Source: Kocuria varians (GTDB lineage: Bacteria; Actinomycetota; Actinomycetes; Actinomycetales; Micrococcaceae). Taken from it: DNA of 64,000 bases. The stretch covers positions 1-64,000 of the forward strand of contig NZ_BJNW01000004.1 of the NCBI RefSeq assembly GCF_006539885.1, written 5' to 3'. A program made the translations under genes and the position numbers. Of this stretch, positions 1 to 8,700 are shown piece by piece. The notes beneath the pieces were generated by a model. That model did no database searches. It had not been told where the DNA came from and worked only from the letters and a program-made list of their open reading frames with translations. The first letter of the stretch is position 1. Every line of letters begins with the position of its first letter.

Positions 1-834
1 ACATCGAAACCGACGACTCACACACCGTCCGGACCGAATAACGGGGGCGGCCCAACGGCGGATGCGACTCAGCTGCACGCCCATTACTTGAAGGGGACGA
101 TCTACTGCGGCGCGTGCGGTTCGCGATTCATCATCGTGAACGCGAACAACGTCAAGGGGCGGATCTACCCGTACTTCGTGTGCAACGGCCGCCACTCGAA
201 AGCGACGTCCTGCACCCGCCAGGCGATCCTCATCGAGGACGTCGAGCGCCTGGTCGAGAAGTATTACGAGTCGATCCAGATCTCAGGCGAAATGCGCCAG
301 TCGCTCGCGGGCATGGTCCACGCTGAGTTCGATCATCTTCTGGCCGAGGACTCGGGTGAGCTGGAGTCGTTGGCGAAGGAGCGTTTCGGTCTGGAGGAGG
401 AGCGGCTCGTCGTGCTGCGTGCTCATTACTCGGGTGCGATCTCGTTGGAACTACTCAAGGAAGAGCAGATGCGAATTGAAGCCAGGCTTGATGACATCAA
501 GGGGAGGCTGTCTGCCCATCACGACGAGTACGCGGCAGCCCGAGAGAACTTGGATGATTGCTTGACGTTGCTGGCAAACGTCTCGCTGATCTACAGCCGG
601 TGCGATAACCAGAACAGGAGGCTGTGCAACCAGGCGTTCTTCCGGAAGATCTTCATCGACCAGGATCGGGAAGTGCGGGTCGAGTACCAGCCGTCCTACG
701 AAGCGCTCTGCGATATCGAGATCCAGGGCAACGCACTCAACTGGGCCGAGCAGGCAAAGAAAAAGGACGAGGTTCAGACTTTCTCAAGAGTGGAAACTCT
801 TGTCGAAGGTTTGAACCTCGCCCATATGGGGTGA
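1..834 (+). CDS. Serine recombinase, C-terminal part (5' end outside window)
   Basis: The reading frame is already open at base 1, so only the last 277 residues are seen and the catalytic N-terminal domain lies outside. The visible part has the recombinase zinc ribbon: CGAC at visible residues 36-39, then Cys61 and Cys71 in the order typical of large serine recombinases. A Glu/Leu/Arg-rich probable coiled coil follows at about 85-160. Large serine recombinases integrate or excise phages and mobile elements. Base composition is clearly less GC-rich than the rest of the window (about half GC around 421-480), which suggests transfer. The stop codon, TGA at 832-834, lies inside the 3' end of a tRNA-His gene on the other strand, so this end is probably an element-chromosome junction. 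The family call is firm; whether the element is active cannot be judged. Confidence 0.85.
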   Translation, partial: TSKPTTHTPSGPNNGGGPTADATQLHAHYLKGTIYCGACGSRFIIVNANNVKGRIYPYFVCNGRHSKATSCTRQAILIEDVERLVEKYYESIQISGEMRQSLAGMVHAEFDHLLAEDSGELESLAKERFGLEEERLVVLRAHYSGAISLELLKEEQMRIEARLDDIKGRLSAHHDEYAAARENLDDCLTLLANVSLIYSRCDNQNRRLCNQAFFRKIFIDQDREVRVEYQPSYEALCDIEIQGNALNWAEQAKKKDEVQTFSRVETLVEGLNLAHMG

Positions 835-903
835 GCGACGGGGGTTGAACCCGCGACCTCCTGGACCACAACCAGGCGCTCTGCCGACTGAGCTACGCCC
901 ACC
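827..903 (-). tRNA. tRNA-His (GTG anticodon)
   Basis: Read on the minus strand this folds as a full cloverleaf. The acceptor stem is GTGGGCG paired with CGCTCAC (one G:U), and the D-loop region has the usual AGCTCAGTCGG. The anticodon loop holds GTG, and the T-arm contains GGTTCAACC. The extra G at position -1 (base 903) opposite discriminator C73 (base 830) is the identity mark of tRNA-His. CCA is encoded at 829-827. The 3' end overlaps the recombinase stop codon on the opposite strand, consistent with use of the tRNA 3' end as an attachment site. Confidence 0.97.
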
Positions 904-950
904 ATGTAACCCGCGACGGGACCGTTCGATCCCTCCGGGCAACGACGACC

Positions 951-956
951 ACTATA
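951..956 (-). promoter_or_regulatory. -10 box of tRNA-His
   Basis: TATAGT on the minus strand, about 47 bases before the mature tRNA 5' end. It is the only good -10 match upstream. No clear -35 is seen. The remainder of 904-1056 holds nothing else recognisable. Confidence 0.55.
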
Positions 957-1056
957 GCGCACGTGGGCGCCGTTGCGCGCATCGGGGTTCGCCGCACGGC
1001 GGCGTGCACGAGCGCGGACCGTGGCACGGACGGCACCCCGCGCCCGTCGGGAGCCG

Positions 1057-1686
1057 CTAGTGCCGCGTGGCCGTGCGCGTGGGGGAGGCGGAGATGAGCG
1101 CGGCAACCCGCCGGGCGTCGTCGGACGTGGGGCCGGGATCGCCGGGGAAGAGGACGTGGCGGTAGTAGCGCAGCTCGTCGATCGAGTCCTCGATGTCCCC
1201 GAGCGCACGGTGGTTGCCGGTCTTCTCCGGTGCCTGGAAGTAGGCGCGCGGGTACCAGCGGCGTGCGAGCTCCTTGAGGGTGGAGACGTCGATGATCCGG
1301 TAGTGCAGGTGGTCCACGAGCTCGGGCATGTCCCGGGAGAGGAACGTCTTGTCCGTGCCCACCGAGTTGCCGCCCAGGGGAGCCTTGCCGGGCTCCGGCA
1401 CCCACTCGCGAATGTAGTCGAGGACCTGCTTCTGGGCGGTGGCTATGTCCGTGCCGCGCTCCAGCTCGGGCAACAGACCCGAGGTCTCGTGCATGTTCCG
1501 CACGAAGTCGTTCATCTGCTCCAGGGCGGCCTGCGGGGGCTTGATCACCACGTCCACGCCGTCACCCAGCACGTTGAGCTCGTCGTCCGTCACGAGCGCG
1601 GCCACCTCGATCAACGCGTCCTCGGACAGGGAGAGCCCCGTCATCTCGCAGTCGATCCACACAATTCTCCGGTTTCCAGTCGTCAC
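1057..1686 (-). CDS. orn: Oligoribonuclease
   Basis: This is a 209-residue DEDDh 3'-5' exoribonuclease that degrades short RNA oligomers, including pGpG, to mononucleotides in the cytosol. The motifs are in order: Asp12 and Glu14 in WIDCEMTGL, the Asp of NSVGTDKTFL, and the His and Asp of NHRALGDIEDS. Length matches the family. The GTG start was chosen because the conserved N-terminus (IVWIDCEMTG) begins a few residues later. A TAGATT -10 box ends 7 nt before it, so translation may be leaderless, although a run of G's could act as a weak ribosome site. It is transcribed divergently from the mannosyltransferase gene. Confidence 0.95.
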   Translation of the reverse strand: MTTGNRRIVWIDCEMTGLSLSEDALIEVAALVTDDELNVLGDGVDVVIKPPQAALEQMNDFVRNMHETSGLLPELERGTDIATAQKQVLDYIREWVPEPGKAPLGGNSVGTDKTFLSRDMPELVDHLHYRIIDVSTLKELARRWYPRAYFQAPEKTGNHRALGDIEDSIDELRYYRHVLFPGDPGPTSDDARRVAALISASPTRTATRH

Positions 1687-1769
1687 GCCCCCCAATCTAT
1701 CGTGTCGTTCCCGGCGGGCTCCCACGGCGGCACCGCGCGCGCTGCCCCGGCCCGGGCGAGGTCGCGCGA

Positions 1770-1775
1770 TAGGAT
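1770..1775 (+). promoter_or_regulatory. Candidate -10 box of the mannosyltransferase gene
   Basis: TAGGAT lies about 97 bases before the GTG start. It fits the TANNNT actinobacterial -10 pattern. No convincing -35 hexamer is visible. Confidence 0.35.
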
Positions 1776-1872
1776 CGGGGCCCGACGTCGCCCCCGCGCC
1801 CCGAGCGCGGGCGGCACCCTCGCGGCGCGTTCCCACCGCGACCGGCCCGACAACCACCGGGAGGCCCCCGCA

Positions 1873-3447
1873 GTGCGTACCCCGTCCAGGACGGCTCGAG
1901 TCCCCGGTCCGCCACAAGCCGCAGGCCACGGCCGGAACCTGCTGCTCCGCGACGACGCCATGACCTCCTCCCTGCTGCGGACCGTGCTCATGGGGGCCCT
2001 GGGCTCGCTCATGCTCGCGTTCGGCTCGCTGGGTGTCGGCTGGCTCGCCAACGTCTCCGCGCTGCGCCGCACCCCGCTGATCATCTGGATGCGCTTCGAG
2101 ACCGTGGGTGTGGTGGTCTCCGTGGTCGCCCTGGCCCTGGGTGCCATGCTGCTCGTGCGGCAGTGGCTGCGACTCGGCCAGAAGCTCACGCCCTGGGGGC
2201 CCTCCAGCGCCCGCTGGGTGCTCGTGGCGATCGGAGCGTGGGCGGCGCCCATGCTCGTGAGCATCCCGCTGTTCAGCCGGGACGTGTACTCGTACATCGG
2301 CCAGGGGCGGGTGATGCTCAACGGGCTGAACCCCTACGAGTCCGGCGTCTCCGCGATCGACAACTTCTTCCAGCTCGGGGCGGACCAGCTCTGGGCCCAG
2401 TCGCCGCCCCCCTACGGGCCGGTGTTCCTGTGGCTTGAGGAGCTCGTGGTCGTCCTCACGGGCGCGGATCCGGACGCCTCGGCGCTGCTGTTCCGGGCCA
2501 TGTGCGTGCTTGCGGTGATCGCGTGCATGTGGGTGATCCCGCGCCTGGCGCGGCTGCACGGCGTGAACCCGCGCCGTGCGCTGTGGCTGTCCGTGGCCAA
2601 CCCGCTGTTCCTCACGAACTTCGTGGTGGCGGCCCACAACGACGCCATCATGCTGGCCCTCGCGCTGCTCGGCACCTATGCGGCGGCGGTGCAGCGCAAC
2701 TGGAAGGGCGGGCTGATCGGCACCACGCTGGTGACGCTGTCCGTGGCCATCAAGCCCATCACCCTCGTGTTCCTGCCCTTCGTGGGGCTGCTGTGGGCCG
2801 GAAAGAACGCCTCGTGGCCCCGCCGCTTCGTGGTGTGGGTGCTGACCCTCGCGTACTCCCTGGCCCTGCTGGGGCTCATGGGTGCGGTCAACGGCTTCGG
2901 CTTCGGCTGGGTCTCCGCCGTCTCCACCCCGGGCACCGTCTATATCTGGTACGCGCCCATCGGTCTGCTGGGACTCTTCGCGCAGCTCGTGGCCAGCTCG
3001 TGGGGCCTCAACGGCTCCGCGTGGATGCACGCCGTCCACTCGGCAGGTACGGCACTTGCCGCCCTCACCACGGTGGTCCTGATGTTCGTGGGCCGCGACT
3101 CCAGGATCTTTCGGCGCCTCGCGTGGTCCCTCGCGGCCTTCGTGCTGTTGTCCCCGATCATCCAGGCCTGGTACGTGGTGTGGCTGATCCCGCTCTTCGC
3201 GGTCACGGGCATCCGCGACGACTGGCAGGTGGACGTGCTGTTCTTCATCACCGTGTTCTTCACGGTCTACGCGGTGGCGGACCAGCTGGACATCTTCCCC
3301 TACCTGGACCTCAACCTCATCGCCGCGCGCGTGATTGCCGCGCTCGTGGCCTTCACCTACGGCGTCTACCTGTGGGTGCTCGATCCTGCGACCAGACGCA
3401 TCGCGCGCAACCAGGCGCTGCACCGGGGCCGGGAAGCGGTGCTGTAG
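1873..3447 (+). CDS. mptB: MptB-like polyprenol-phosphomannose alpha-1,6-mannosyltransferase
   Basis: This 524-residue protein has about a dozen hydrophobic segments and belongs to the GT-C glycosyltransferases. The early extracytoplasmic motif SIPLFSRDVYSYIGQG carries the acidic residue (FSRDVYSY) typical of the family. MptB and relatives use polyprenyl-phosphate mannose to extend alpha-1,6-mannan chains of lipomannan at the membrane. The family assignment is from motif and topology; the exact acceptor is inferred. The GTG at 1873 was preferred over the ATG at 1960 because GGGAGG lies 8 nt upstream of it. Starting at the ATG would give 495 residues and lose only a polar leader. A strong hairpin follows the stop. 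Confidence 0.8.
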   Translation: MRTPSRTARVPGPPQAAGHGRNLLLRDDAMTSSLLRTVLMGALGSLMLAFGSLGVGWLANVSALRRTPLIIWMRFETVGVVVSVVALALGAMLLVRQWLRLGQKLTPWGPSSARWVLVAIGAWAAPMLVSIPLFSRDVYSYIGQGRVMLNGLNPYESGVSAIDNFFQLGADQLWAQSPPPYGPVFLWLEELVVVLTGADPDASALLFRAMCVLAVIACMWVIPRLARLHGVNPRRALWLSVANPLFLTNFVVAAHNDAIMLALALLGTYAAAVQRNWKGGLIGTTLVTLSVAIKPITLVFLPFVGLLWAGKNASWPRRFVVWVLTLAYSLALLGLMGAVNGFGFGWVSAVSTPGTVYIWYAPIGLLGLFAQLVASSWGLNGSAWMHAVHSAGTALAALTTVVLMFVGRDSRIFRRLAWSLAAFVLLSPIIQAWYVVWLIPLFAVTGIRDDWQVDVLFFITVFFTVYAVADQLDIFPYLDLNLIAARVIAALVAFTYGVYLWVLDPATRRIARNQALHRGREAVL

Positions 3448-3563
3448 CGGGCGACGCCGTCGGCCCCGGCCGTGCTGCGGCCCGCACCGCAGCGGCGGCT
3501 GGGCGCCCGCTCGACGCCGTGCCCCAGCGCCCCGCGCGGGCGAAAGACCCGCGCCTCAGGCGG

Positions 3564-3600
3564 ACCGAGGGCCCCGCTCGTGACGAGCGGGGCCCTCGGT
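3564..3600. terminator. Bidirectional hairpin between mptB-like gene and glnA
   Basis: Perfect 17-bp inverted repeat (arms 3564-3580 and 3584-3600) with a 3-nt loop. It sits between two convergent genes. There is no clear U-tract. Confidence 0.75.
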
Positions 3601-3613
3601 GTGCCGCGTGGGA

Positions 3614-5038
3614 TCACACGCCGTAGTACAGCTGGAACTCCAGGGGGTGGGGGACCAGGGAGAGCGGCTTGAGCTCGTTCTCGCGCTTGTACTCGATCCA
3701 GGACTCGATCAGGTCCTCGGTGAACACGTCACCGGCGAGCAGGAACTCGTGGTCCTCCTCGAGCGCCTTCAGGGCCTCATCGAGGCTGCCCGGGGCCGTC
3801 TTGATGTCCTTGGCCTCCTCCGGGGGAAGCTCGTAGAGGTCCTTGTCGATCGGGTCCGCCGGCTCGATGCGGTTGCGGATGCCGTCCAGGCCGGCCATCA
3901 GCTGCGCGGCGAACGCCAGGTACGGGTTGCACGAGGGGTCCGGGGCGCGGAACTCGAGGCGCTTGGCCTTGGGGTTCGTACCGGTGATCGGGATGCGGAT
4001 GCCCGCGGAGCGGTTGCCCTGCGAGTACACCATGTTCACCGGGGCCTCGAAGCCCTTCACCAGGCGGCGGTAGGAGTTCACGGTCGGGTTGGTGAACGCC
4101 AGCACGGCCGAGGAGTGCTCGAGCAGGCCGCCGATGTACCAGCGGGCGAGGTCCGAGAGACCCGCGTAGCCCTTCTCGTCGTAGAACAGCGGCTCGCCGC
4201 CCTTCCACAGCGACTGGTGGCAGTGCATGCCGGAGCCGTTGTCGTTGAAGACCGGCTTGGGCATGAACGTGGCGGTCTTGCCGAACGCGTCCGCGGTGTT
4301 CTTGATGACGTACTTGAACTTCAGCAGGTCGTCCGCGGCAGCGGTGAGGGTGGAGAACTTGTAGTTGATCTCCGCCTGGCCCGAGGCGCCGACCTCGTGG
4401 TGGGAGCGCTCGACCTCGAGGCCGATCTCGTCCAGCGCCACGCACATGGCGTCACGCAGGTCCGCCTGCTTGTCCACGGGGGACACGGGGAAGTAGCCGC
4501 CCTTGACCGCGGTCTTGTTCGCGAGGTTGCCGCCCTCCTCCTTGCGACCGCTGTTCCAGGGGGCTTCCTCGGAGTCGATCTTGTAGAACGTGGACTGCGG
4601 CTCCACCTGGAAGCGGGCGTCGTCGAAGATGAAGAACTCGGCCTCGGACGCGAAGTTCGCGGTGTCCGCGATACCCGTGGACGCCAGGTACGCCTCGGCG
4701 CGCTCGGCCACACCGCGCGGGTCGCGGTGGTAGGGCTCACCCGTGCGGGGGTTCACGATGGAGCACGTGACCACCAGGGTCTTCTCCACGCGGAACGGGT
4801 CCACGAACGCGGACTGCGGGTCCGGGATGAGCTGCATGTCGGACTCGGCGATGCCCTGGAAGCCGCGGATGGAGGAGCCGTCGAACAGCTGTCCGTCAGT
4901 GAAGAAGTCCGCGTCCACCGCCTTGGCCGGCAGGTTGAAGTGCTGCTGCACGCCGGGCATGTCCGTGAAACGGAGGTCGACGAACACGACCTCTTCGTCC
5001 TTGATGTACGACAGCACTTCGTCGGCTGATTGGAACAT
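3614..5038 (-). CDS. glnA: Glutamine synthetase type I
   Basis: This 474-residue dodecameric GSI-beta enzyme makes glutamine from glutamate, ammonia and ATP in the cytosol. Visible marks include the N-terminal [21 protein letters not shown], the ATP/metal region [20 protein letters not shown], and NRSAGIRIP. Tyr402 in [11 protein letters not shown] is the adenylylation site of the GSI-beta class, so activity is probably controlled by GlnE. The start at MFQSAD is set by the conserved N-terminus and a GAAGGAGA ribosome site. A TAGAAT -10 box about 185 nt upstream implies a long leader. The gene is divergent from an RDD gene, a common actinobacterial arrangement. Confidence 0.97.
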   Translation of the reverse strand: MFQSADEVLSYIKDEEVVFVDLRFTDMPGVQQHFNLPAKAVDADFFTDGQLFDGSSIRGFQGIAESDMQLIPDPQSAFVDPFRVEKTLVVTCSIVNPRTGEPYHRDPRGVAERAEAYLASTGIADTANFASEAEFFIFDDARFQVEPQSTFYKIDSEEAPWNSGRKEEGGNLANKTAVKGGYFPVSPVDKQADLRDAMCVALDEIGLEVERSHHEVGASGQAEINYKFSTLTAAADDLLKFKYVIKNTADAFGKTATFMPKPVFNDNGSGMHCHQSLWKGGEPLFYDEKGYAGLSDLARWYIGGLLEHSSAVLAFTNPTVNSYRRLVKGFEAPVNMVYSQGNRSAGIRIPITGTNPKAKRLEFRAPDPSCNPYLAFAAQLMAGLDGIRNRIEPADPIDKDLYELPPEEAKDIKTAPGSLDEALKALEEDHEFLLAGDVFTEDLIESWIEYKRENELKPLSLVPHPLEFQLYYGV

Positions 5039-5221
5039 GGACCTGTTCTCCTTCTCTGTGGGCGTCCGATCGACGCCGCGGCGGCTGGAACCGCCGTGGC
5101 CGTCCGGTTCTGGTGTCCAGCGTAGGAACCTGGCGTTGCCCGGCCGTGTCACCGGTGTTTCGAGCGTGTAACACGGGAGGAACGTGGGGCGGGGCTCCGC
5201 CGATCGGTCAGTACACGTGCC

Positions 5222-5227
5222 ATTCTA
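5222..5227 (-). promoter_or_regulatory. Candidate -10 box of glnA
   Basis: TAGAAT on the minus strand, the best -10 match upstream of glnA. If correct, the glnA leader is roughly 175-180 nt. No GlnR or AmtR operator could be recognised by eye. Confidence 0.4.
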
Positions 5228-5299
5228 CCGGCGTCCCGGGGAGGTGCAGGGCACACAGGACCCGCGCGGCTGCCGGGCGAGCCCCGGCTGTGGGGCCGA

Positions 5300-5305
5300 T
5301 AGGCT
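5300..5305 (+). promoter_or_regulatory. Leaderless -10 box of the RDD gene
   Basis: TAGGCT ends exactly 6 nt before the ATG at 5312. This spacing would put the transcription start at or next to the A of the start codon. Confidence 0.5.
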
Positions 5306-5311
5306 GGGGGC

Positions 5312-5758
5312 ATGGTTTCACGGCAGGACATGGGCTCGTGGCTGGACGGCCCGCCCCGCGACGGCTCCCAGTACCCCGGACAGCGCTGGGGACGCCCCGA
5401 ACGCGGCCCGGGCTCCATCGCGCGCTTCGCGCCGCGGCTGATCGCGCTGGTGATGGACTGGTTCCTGGCCATGGTGCTCGCCGGGCTCTTCTTCTCGCGC
5501 TGGAACGGCTCCGGGCTGATGACGCTCGCGGTCTTCTTCGTGCTCACCGCGCTCATGGTCGGCTTCTTCGGGCGCTCCCCGGGCCACTGGCTCCTGGGCC
5601 TGCAGGTGCAGACGATGGACGGCCGTCCCGCCGGATTCGGCAGAGCGGTCCTCCGCACGCTGCTGCTGTGCCTGCTGATCCCCCCGCTCGTGGCGGACGA
5701 GGACCAGCGGGGGCTGCACGACCGCGCGGTGGACACCGTGCTCGTGCGGGTGCGCTGA
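5312..5758 (+). CDS. RDD-family membrane protein
   Basis: This 148-residue protein has a polar N-terminal stretch of about 40 residues followed by the RDD domain. The first helix begins ARFAPRLIALVMDWFLA, where the Arg and Asp are the family signature. Two further hydrophobic helices follow, and FGRSPGHWLLGLQV leads into the last part. RDD proteins are small integral membrane proteins of uncertain transport function. The gene lies beside glnA as in many actinobacteria, but no functional link is shown. The C-terminus LHDRAVDTVLV is the conserved family end. Confidence 0.85.
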   Translation: MVSRQDMGSWLDGPPRDGSQYPGQRWGRPERGPGSIARFAPRLIALVMDWFLAMVLAGLFFSRWNGSGLMTLAVFFVLTALMVGFFGRSPGHWLLGLQVQTMDGRPAGFGRAVLRTLLLCLLIPPLVADEDQRGLHDRAVDTVLVRVR

Positions 5759-5816
5759 ACACGCCCGGCGACCTCCACCCCACCGCGCCGGGGACCCGGG
5801 GGGTCCGCGTACGAAA

Positions 5817-5847
5817 AACGGGCCGGACACACAGTGTCCGGCCCGTT
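5817..5847 (-). terminator. Rho-independent terminator of the DUF4191 gene
   Basis: Perfect 14-bp stem with a 3-nt loop. On the minus strand it is followed directly by a run of five T's, so it is a classical terminator for the minus-strand gene. It probably also stops read-through from the RDD gene. Confidence 0.85.
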
Positions 5848-5863
5848 CGGCGTCGTCCTCGGC

Positions 5864-6613
5864 TCAGCGGCCGCGCATGGACTTGCGGTCCGGGCGGCTG
5901 CGCATGGGATCCACGCCCTTGGGGATCGGCAGCTTGTTCTTCAGGGTGTTCATGCGGCGGTGGACCACCTGGACCTCCTGCTTGGTGAGGGCGTTGTCCA
6001 GGCCGCGCATCTTCTTCGCGAGCTTGTCCAGGGGCACCTGCCCCTCCCCGTTGCCGGACTTGATCACGTGGATCGGGACGTTCTGGATCACCGGGCCGAT
6101 GCGGCGGCGCTCCTTCTGCACGAGCTTGTCCACCCGGTTCACGGGGCCCTCCGTGATGAAGACGACGCCGGGGCGACCGACCGCGCGGAAGAGCAGGTCC
6201 TTGGACTTGGGGTCCATCGCGGCGGGCTCCTCCTCGACGATCCACCCCCGCTTCAGCGTGGACAGCGCGGCGCCGGCGGCCCCGGGCTGCCCCTCGATCC
6301 GCGAGAACGCCGCCTTCTCGGCGCGGCGCGAGAGCAGGATCACCGCGGCCAGCACGGCGAACGGGATGCCGATCAGCAGCCACGTGATCCAGTTGCCCAG
6401 CAGGACGCCCACGATCAGGAACACCAGCAGCACACCGAGGCCGAGCAGGATCATCCACCACAGGATGTTCGGCTCCTGCTCGCGGGTCATCTGGAAGACC
6501 TGCTTCATCTGCGCGAAGACGCCGGGGCCCTTCGCGGCCTTGCGGCGGCGCTTCTCCTCGCGCTTGCGGTCGCGCTCGGCGGCCTTGGCCTGGGTGGACG
6601 TGGCTGGTGACAC
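5864..6613 (-). CDS. DUF4191 membrane protein
   Basis: This 249-residue protein has a basic Lys/Arg-rich N-terminal stretch (about residues 9-30) and two adjacent transmembrane helices (about 50-100). A soluble C-terminal domain contains FRAVGRPGVVFITEGP. It fits the actinobacterial DUF4191 family, whose function is unknown. The GTG start was chosen because GAGGAAG lies 7 nt upstream; an ATG 13 codons earlier lacks such a site. It lies downstream of lipA on the same strand, separated by a strong hairpin, and the lipA, DUF4191, glnA order is common in the group. Confidence 0.82.
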   Translation of the reverse strand: MSPATSTQAKAAERDRKREEKRRRKAAKGPGVFAQMKQVFQMTREQEPNILWWMILLGLGVLLVFLIVGVLLGNWITWLLIGIPFAVLAAVILLSRRAEKAAFSRIEGQPGAAGAALSTLKRGWIVEEEPAAMDPKSKDLLFRAVGRPGVVFITEGPVNRVDKLVQKERRRIGPVIQNVPIHVIKSGNGEGQVPLDKLAKKMRGLDNALTKQEVQVVHRRMNTLKNKLPIPKGVDPMRSRPDRKSMRGR

Positions 6614-6679
6614 GGTGCTTCCTCGCAGTTGCTGGTAGGGGATTGCGGCCATTCTATCCGCTGGGCGCGCACACGCGGA

Positions 6680-6719
6680 GACGACGACGCCGCCCGGGTG
6701 CGCGGGCGGCGTCGTCGTC
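6680..6719 (-). terminator. Hairpin downstream of lipA
   Basis: Perfect 17-bp stem (6680-6696 and 6703-6719) with a 6-nt loop, about 60 nt after the lipA stop. Each arm contains the 11-mer GACGACGCCGC that recurs across the window. Confidence 0.75.
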
Positions 6720-6779
6720 GGGTCGTGGGCCGAGCCCCGTGGGCCCGGGCAGGAACCCGCCGTGGTGTGCGACCGGTGC

Positions 6780-7787
6780 TCAGCCCAGCCGGGCGAGCAG
6801 GCTCGAGGCCTCCTGGGTGGCGGAGCCGGAGTCGTCGATGTGCGAGAGGTGCTCCGGGATCTCGCGGCCCATCTTCTTCATGGCGCGCGCCCACAGCTTG
6901 CCGGCGCGGTAGCTCGAACGGACCATGGGACCGGCCATGACACCCAGGAACCCGATCTCCTCCGCCTGGCGGGAGAGCTCCACGAACGTCTCCGGTTTCA
7001 CCCAGCGGTCGATGGGGTGGAACGTGGGGCCGGGGCGCAGGTACTGGGTGAGGGTGATGATGTCGCAGCCCGCGTCGTGCAGGTCGCACAGTGCCTCGTA
7101 GGCCTCCTCGTCCGTCTCACCCATGCCCAGGATGAGGTTGGACTTCACGATCATCCCGTTCTCCTTGCCCTGGGTCAGGACGTCTAGGGAACGCTCGTAG
7201 GAGAAGGCCGGGCGGATCTGCTTGAAGATGCGCGGCACGGTCTCGAGGTTGTGCGCGAAGACCTCGGGCTGGGCGTCGATGACCTGCTGCAGCGCGTCCG
7301 GCTGGCCCTTGAAGTCCGGGATCAGGATCTCCACACCGGTGCTCGGGTTCATGGCGTGGATGGCGCGGATGGTCTCGGCATTGAGCCACGCCCCGCCGTC
7401 CGCGAGGTCGTCACGGGCCACGGAGGTCACGGTCGCGTAGCGCAGACCGAGGTCCCGCACGGACTCCGCGACCTTGCGGGGCTCGGCCACGTCCACCATG
7501 CCGGGCTTGCCGGTGGCGATGTCGCAGAAGTCGCAGCGGCGCGTGCACGTGTCCCCGCCGATCAGGAACGTGGCCTCACGGTCCTCCCAGCACTCGTAGA
7601 TGTTGGGGCACCCGGCCTCCTCGCACACCGTGTGCAGACCGCGGCCGCGGGCCATGGACTTCAGCTCGGTGAACTGGGGGCCCATCTTGGCCGTGTTCTT
7701 CATCCACGACGGCTTCTTCTCGATGGGCACGGTCGCGTTGCGTGCCTCGACGCGCAGCAGTTTGCGGCCTTCGGGGGCGATGGTCAT
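6780..7787 (-). CDS. lipA: Lipoyl synthase
   Basis: This 335-residue radical-SAM enzyme inserts two sulfurs into protein-bound octanoyl groups to give lipoyl cofactor. Both iron-sulfur sites are visible: the auxiliary cluster motif with Cys55, Cys60 and Cys66 ([12 protein letters not shown]), and the radical-SAM motif with Cys81, Cys85 and Cys88 (CTRRCDFC). The C-terminal RSSY of MVRSSYRAG supplies the conserved serine ligand. It follows lipB on the same strand with a gap of about 110 nt, so the pair acts as one pathway module and probably one operon. It serves the lipoyl domains of SucB at 11.3-13.1 kb. Confidence 0.97.
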   Translation of the reverse strand: MTIAPEGRKLLRVEARNATVPIEKKPSWMKNTAKMGPQFTELKSMARGRGLHTVCEEAGCPNIYECWEDREATFLIGGDTCTRRCDFCDIATGKPGMVDVAEPRKVAESVRDLGLRYATVTSVARDDLADGGAWLNAETIRAIHAMNPSTGVEILIPDFKGQPDALQQVIDAQPEVFAHNLETVPRIFKQIRPAFSYERSLDVLTQGKENGMIVKSNLILGMGETDEEAYEALCDLHDAGCDIITLTQYLRPGPTFHPIDRWVKPETFVELSRQAEEIGFLGVMAGPMVRSSYRAGKLWARAMKKMGREIPEHLSHIDDSGSATQEASSLLARLG

Positions 7788-7897
7788 GGGGTCTCCTCGC
7801 TGGTGGCGCTGGCGTGGCCCTGGAGCACGCGGTGCGGTAGGCCGGGGCCGTTCTCGTCGTGTGAGTCTGGCTCGTCAGGGGGCGTCTGGCGGGTGTG

Positions 7898-8626
7898 TCA
7901 GGACACGGGGGTGGACCGCGGCGCCGCGGCCGTTCTGCCGTGCAGGGTCAGCGGCGGGGCGGGCGTCTCCGGCTCGAACGGGACGCAGAGGTCCGCCTCC
8001 CGGGCCGCGAGTTCCTGCTCCATACGCGCCACGACGTCCACGGGGTCGATCCGATTCCCGGTCTCCTGGCTGAGGGAGGTGACGCCGGCGTCCGTGATCC
8101 CGCACGGGATGATCTTCCCGAACGGGCGGAGGTCGTTGGAGCAGTTCAGGGCGAAGCCGTGCATGGTCGCGCGTTTGGACACCTGAACGCCGATCGCGGA
8201 GATCTTGCGGTCCGGGCCGCGCTCGTCCGCGAGCACCCAGGCCCCGGAGCGCCCGGCGACGGTGGTGGCGGGGACCCCGAAGTCGCGCACGACGGCGACG
8301 ATCACCTCTTCGAGCACACGCACGAAACGGACCACGTCCAGCGGGATGGGCAGCCGGACGATCGGGTAGCCCACGAGCATCCCGGGACCGTGGTAGGTGA
8401 GTTTGCCACCGCGGCCGATGGGCACGACCTCGGTGCCGTCCCACGGGTACTCGTGCTTCTCCGTGCGGCGCCCGGCGGTGTAGACGGGGTCGTGCTCGAC
8501 CATCAGGACGGTGTTCCCGCGCGTTCCGGCCACGACCTCCTGGTGGACCTCACGCTGCAGGTCCAGGCACTCCCGGTAGTTCACCAGGTCCGGTGCCAAA
8601 CCGATGCGTTCGAAGTGCAGAGCCAT
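7898..8626 (-). CDS. lipB: Octanoyl-ACP:protein octanoyltransferase
   Basis: This 242-residue enzyme moves octanoate from acyl carrier protein to lipoyl domains, the first step of lipoate synthesis. Family motifs are [18 protein letters not shown] and [12 protein letters not shown]. The catalytic Lys141 and Cys175 (IIPCGI) are present at positions close to those known in M. tuberculosis LipB. A TAGGCT -10 box ends 6 nt before the ATG, so the mRNA is probably leaderless. Its -35 region overlaps a perfect DnaA box. The last 15 or so residues are a low-complexity tail. It is divergent from the pseudokinase gene. Confidence 0.96.
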   Translation of the reverse strand: MALHFERIGLAPDLVNYRECLDLQREVHQEVVAGTRGNTVLMVEHDPVYTAGRRTEKHEYPWDGTEVVPIGRGGKLTYHGPGMLVGYPIVRLPIPLDVVRFVRVLEEVIVAVVRDFGVPATTVAGRSGAWVLADERGPDRKISAIGVQVSKRATMHGFALNCSNDLRPFGKIIPCGITDAGVTSLSQETGNRIDPVDVVARMEQELAAREADLCVPFEPETPAPPLTLHGRTAAAPRSTPVS

Positions 8627-8632
8627 TCGTCC

Positions 8633-8638
8633 AGCCTA
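8633..8638 (-). promoter_or_regulatory. Leaderless -10 box of lipB
   Basis: TAGGCT on the minus strand, 6 nt from the lipB start codon. With a 17-18 nt spacer the -35 hexamer is TATCCA or TTATCC, inside the DnaA box at 8654-8662. Confidence 0.55.
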
Positions 8639-8653
8639 TCCCTTGGTCCGGTC

Positions 8654-8662
8654 TGTGGATAA
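8654..8662 (-). promoter_or_regulatory. Perfect DnaA box
   Basis: TGTGGATAA on the plus strand, TTATCCACA on the minus strand, an exact match to the consensus DnaA box. It lies in the 74-nt gap between lipB and the pseudokinase gene and covers the expected -35 of lipB. Confidence 0.5.
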
Positions 8663-8700
8663 CCCGGGCGGACACGGTGACGGACGGGCACAGTGGTGCC

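Noticed and set aside
8654-8662. Replication origin at the DnaA box
   Set aside because: A single box, no AT-rich unwinding region, and none of dnaA, dnaN, recF or gyrB nearby.
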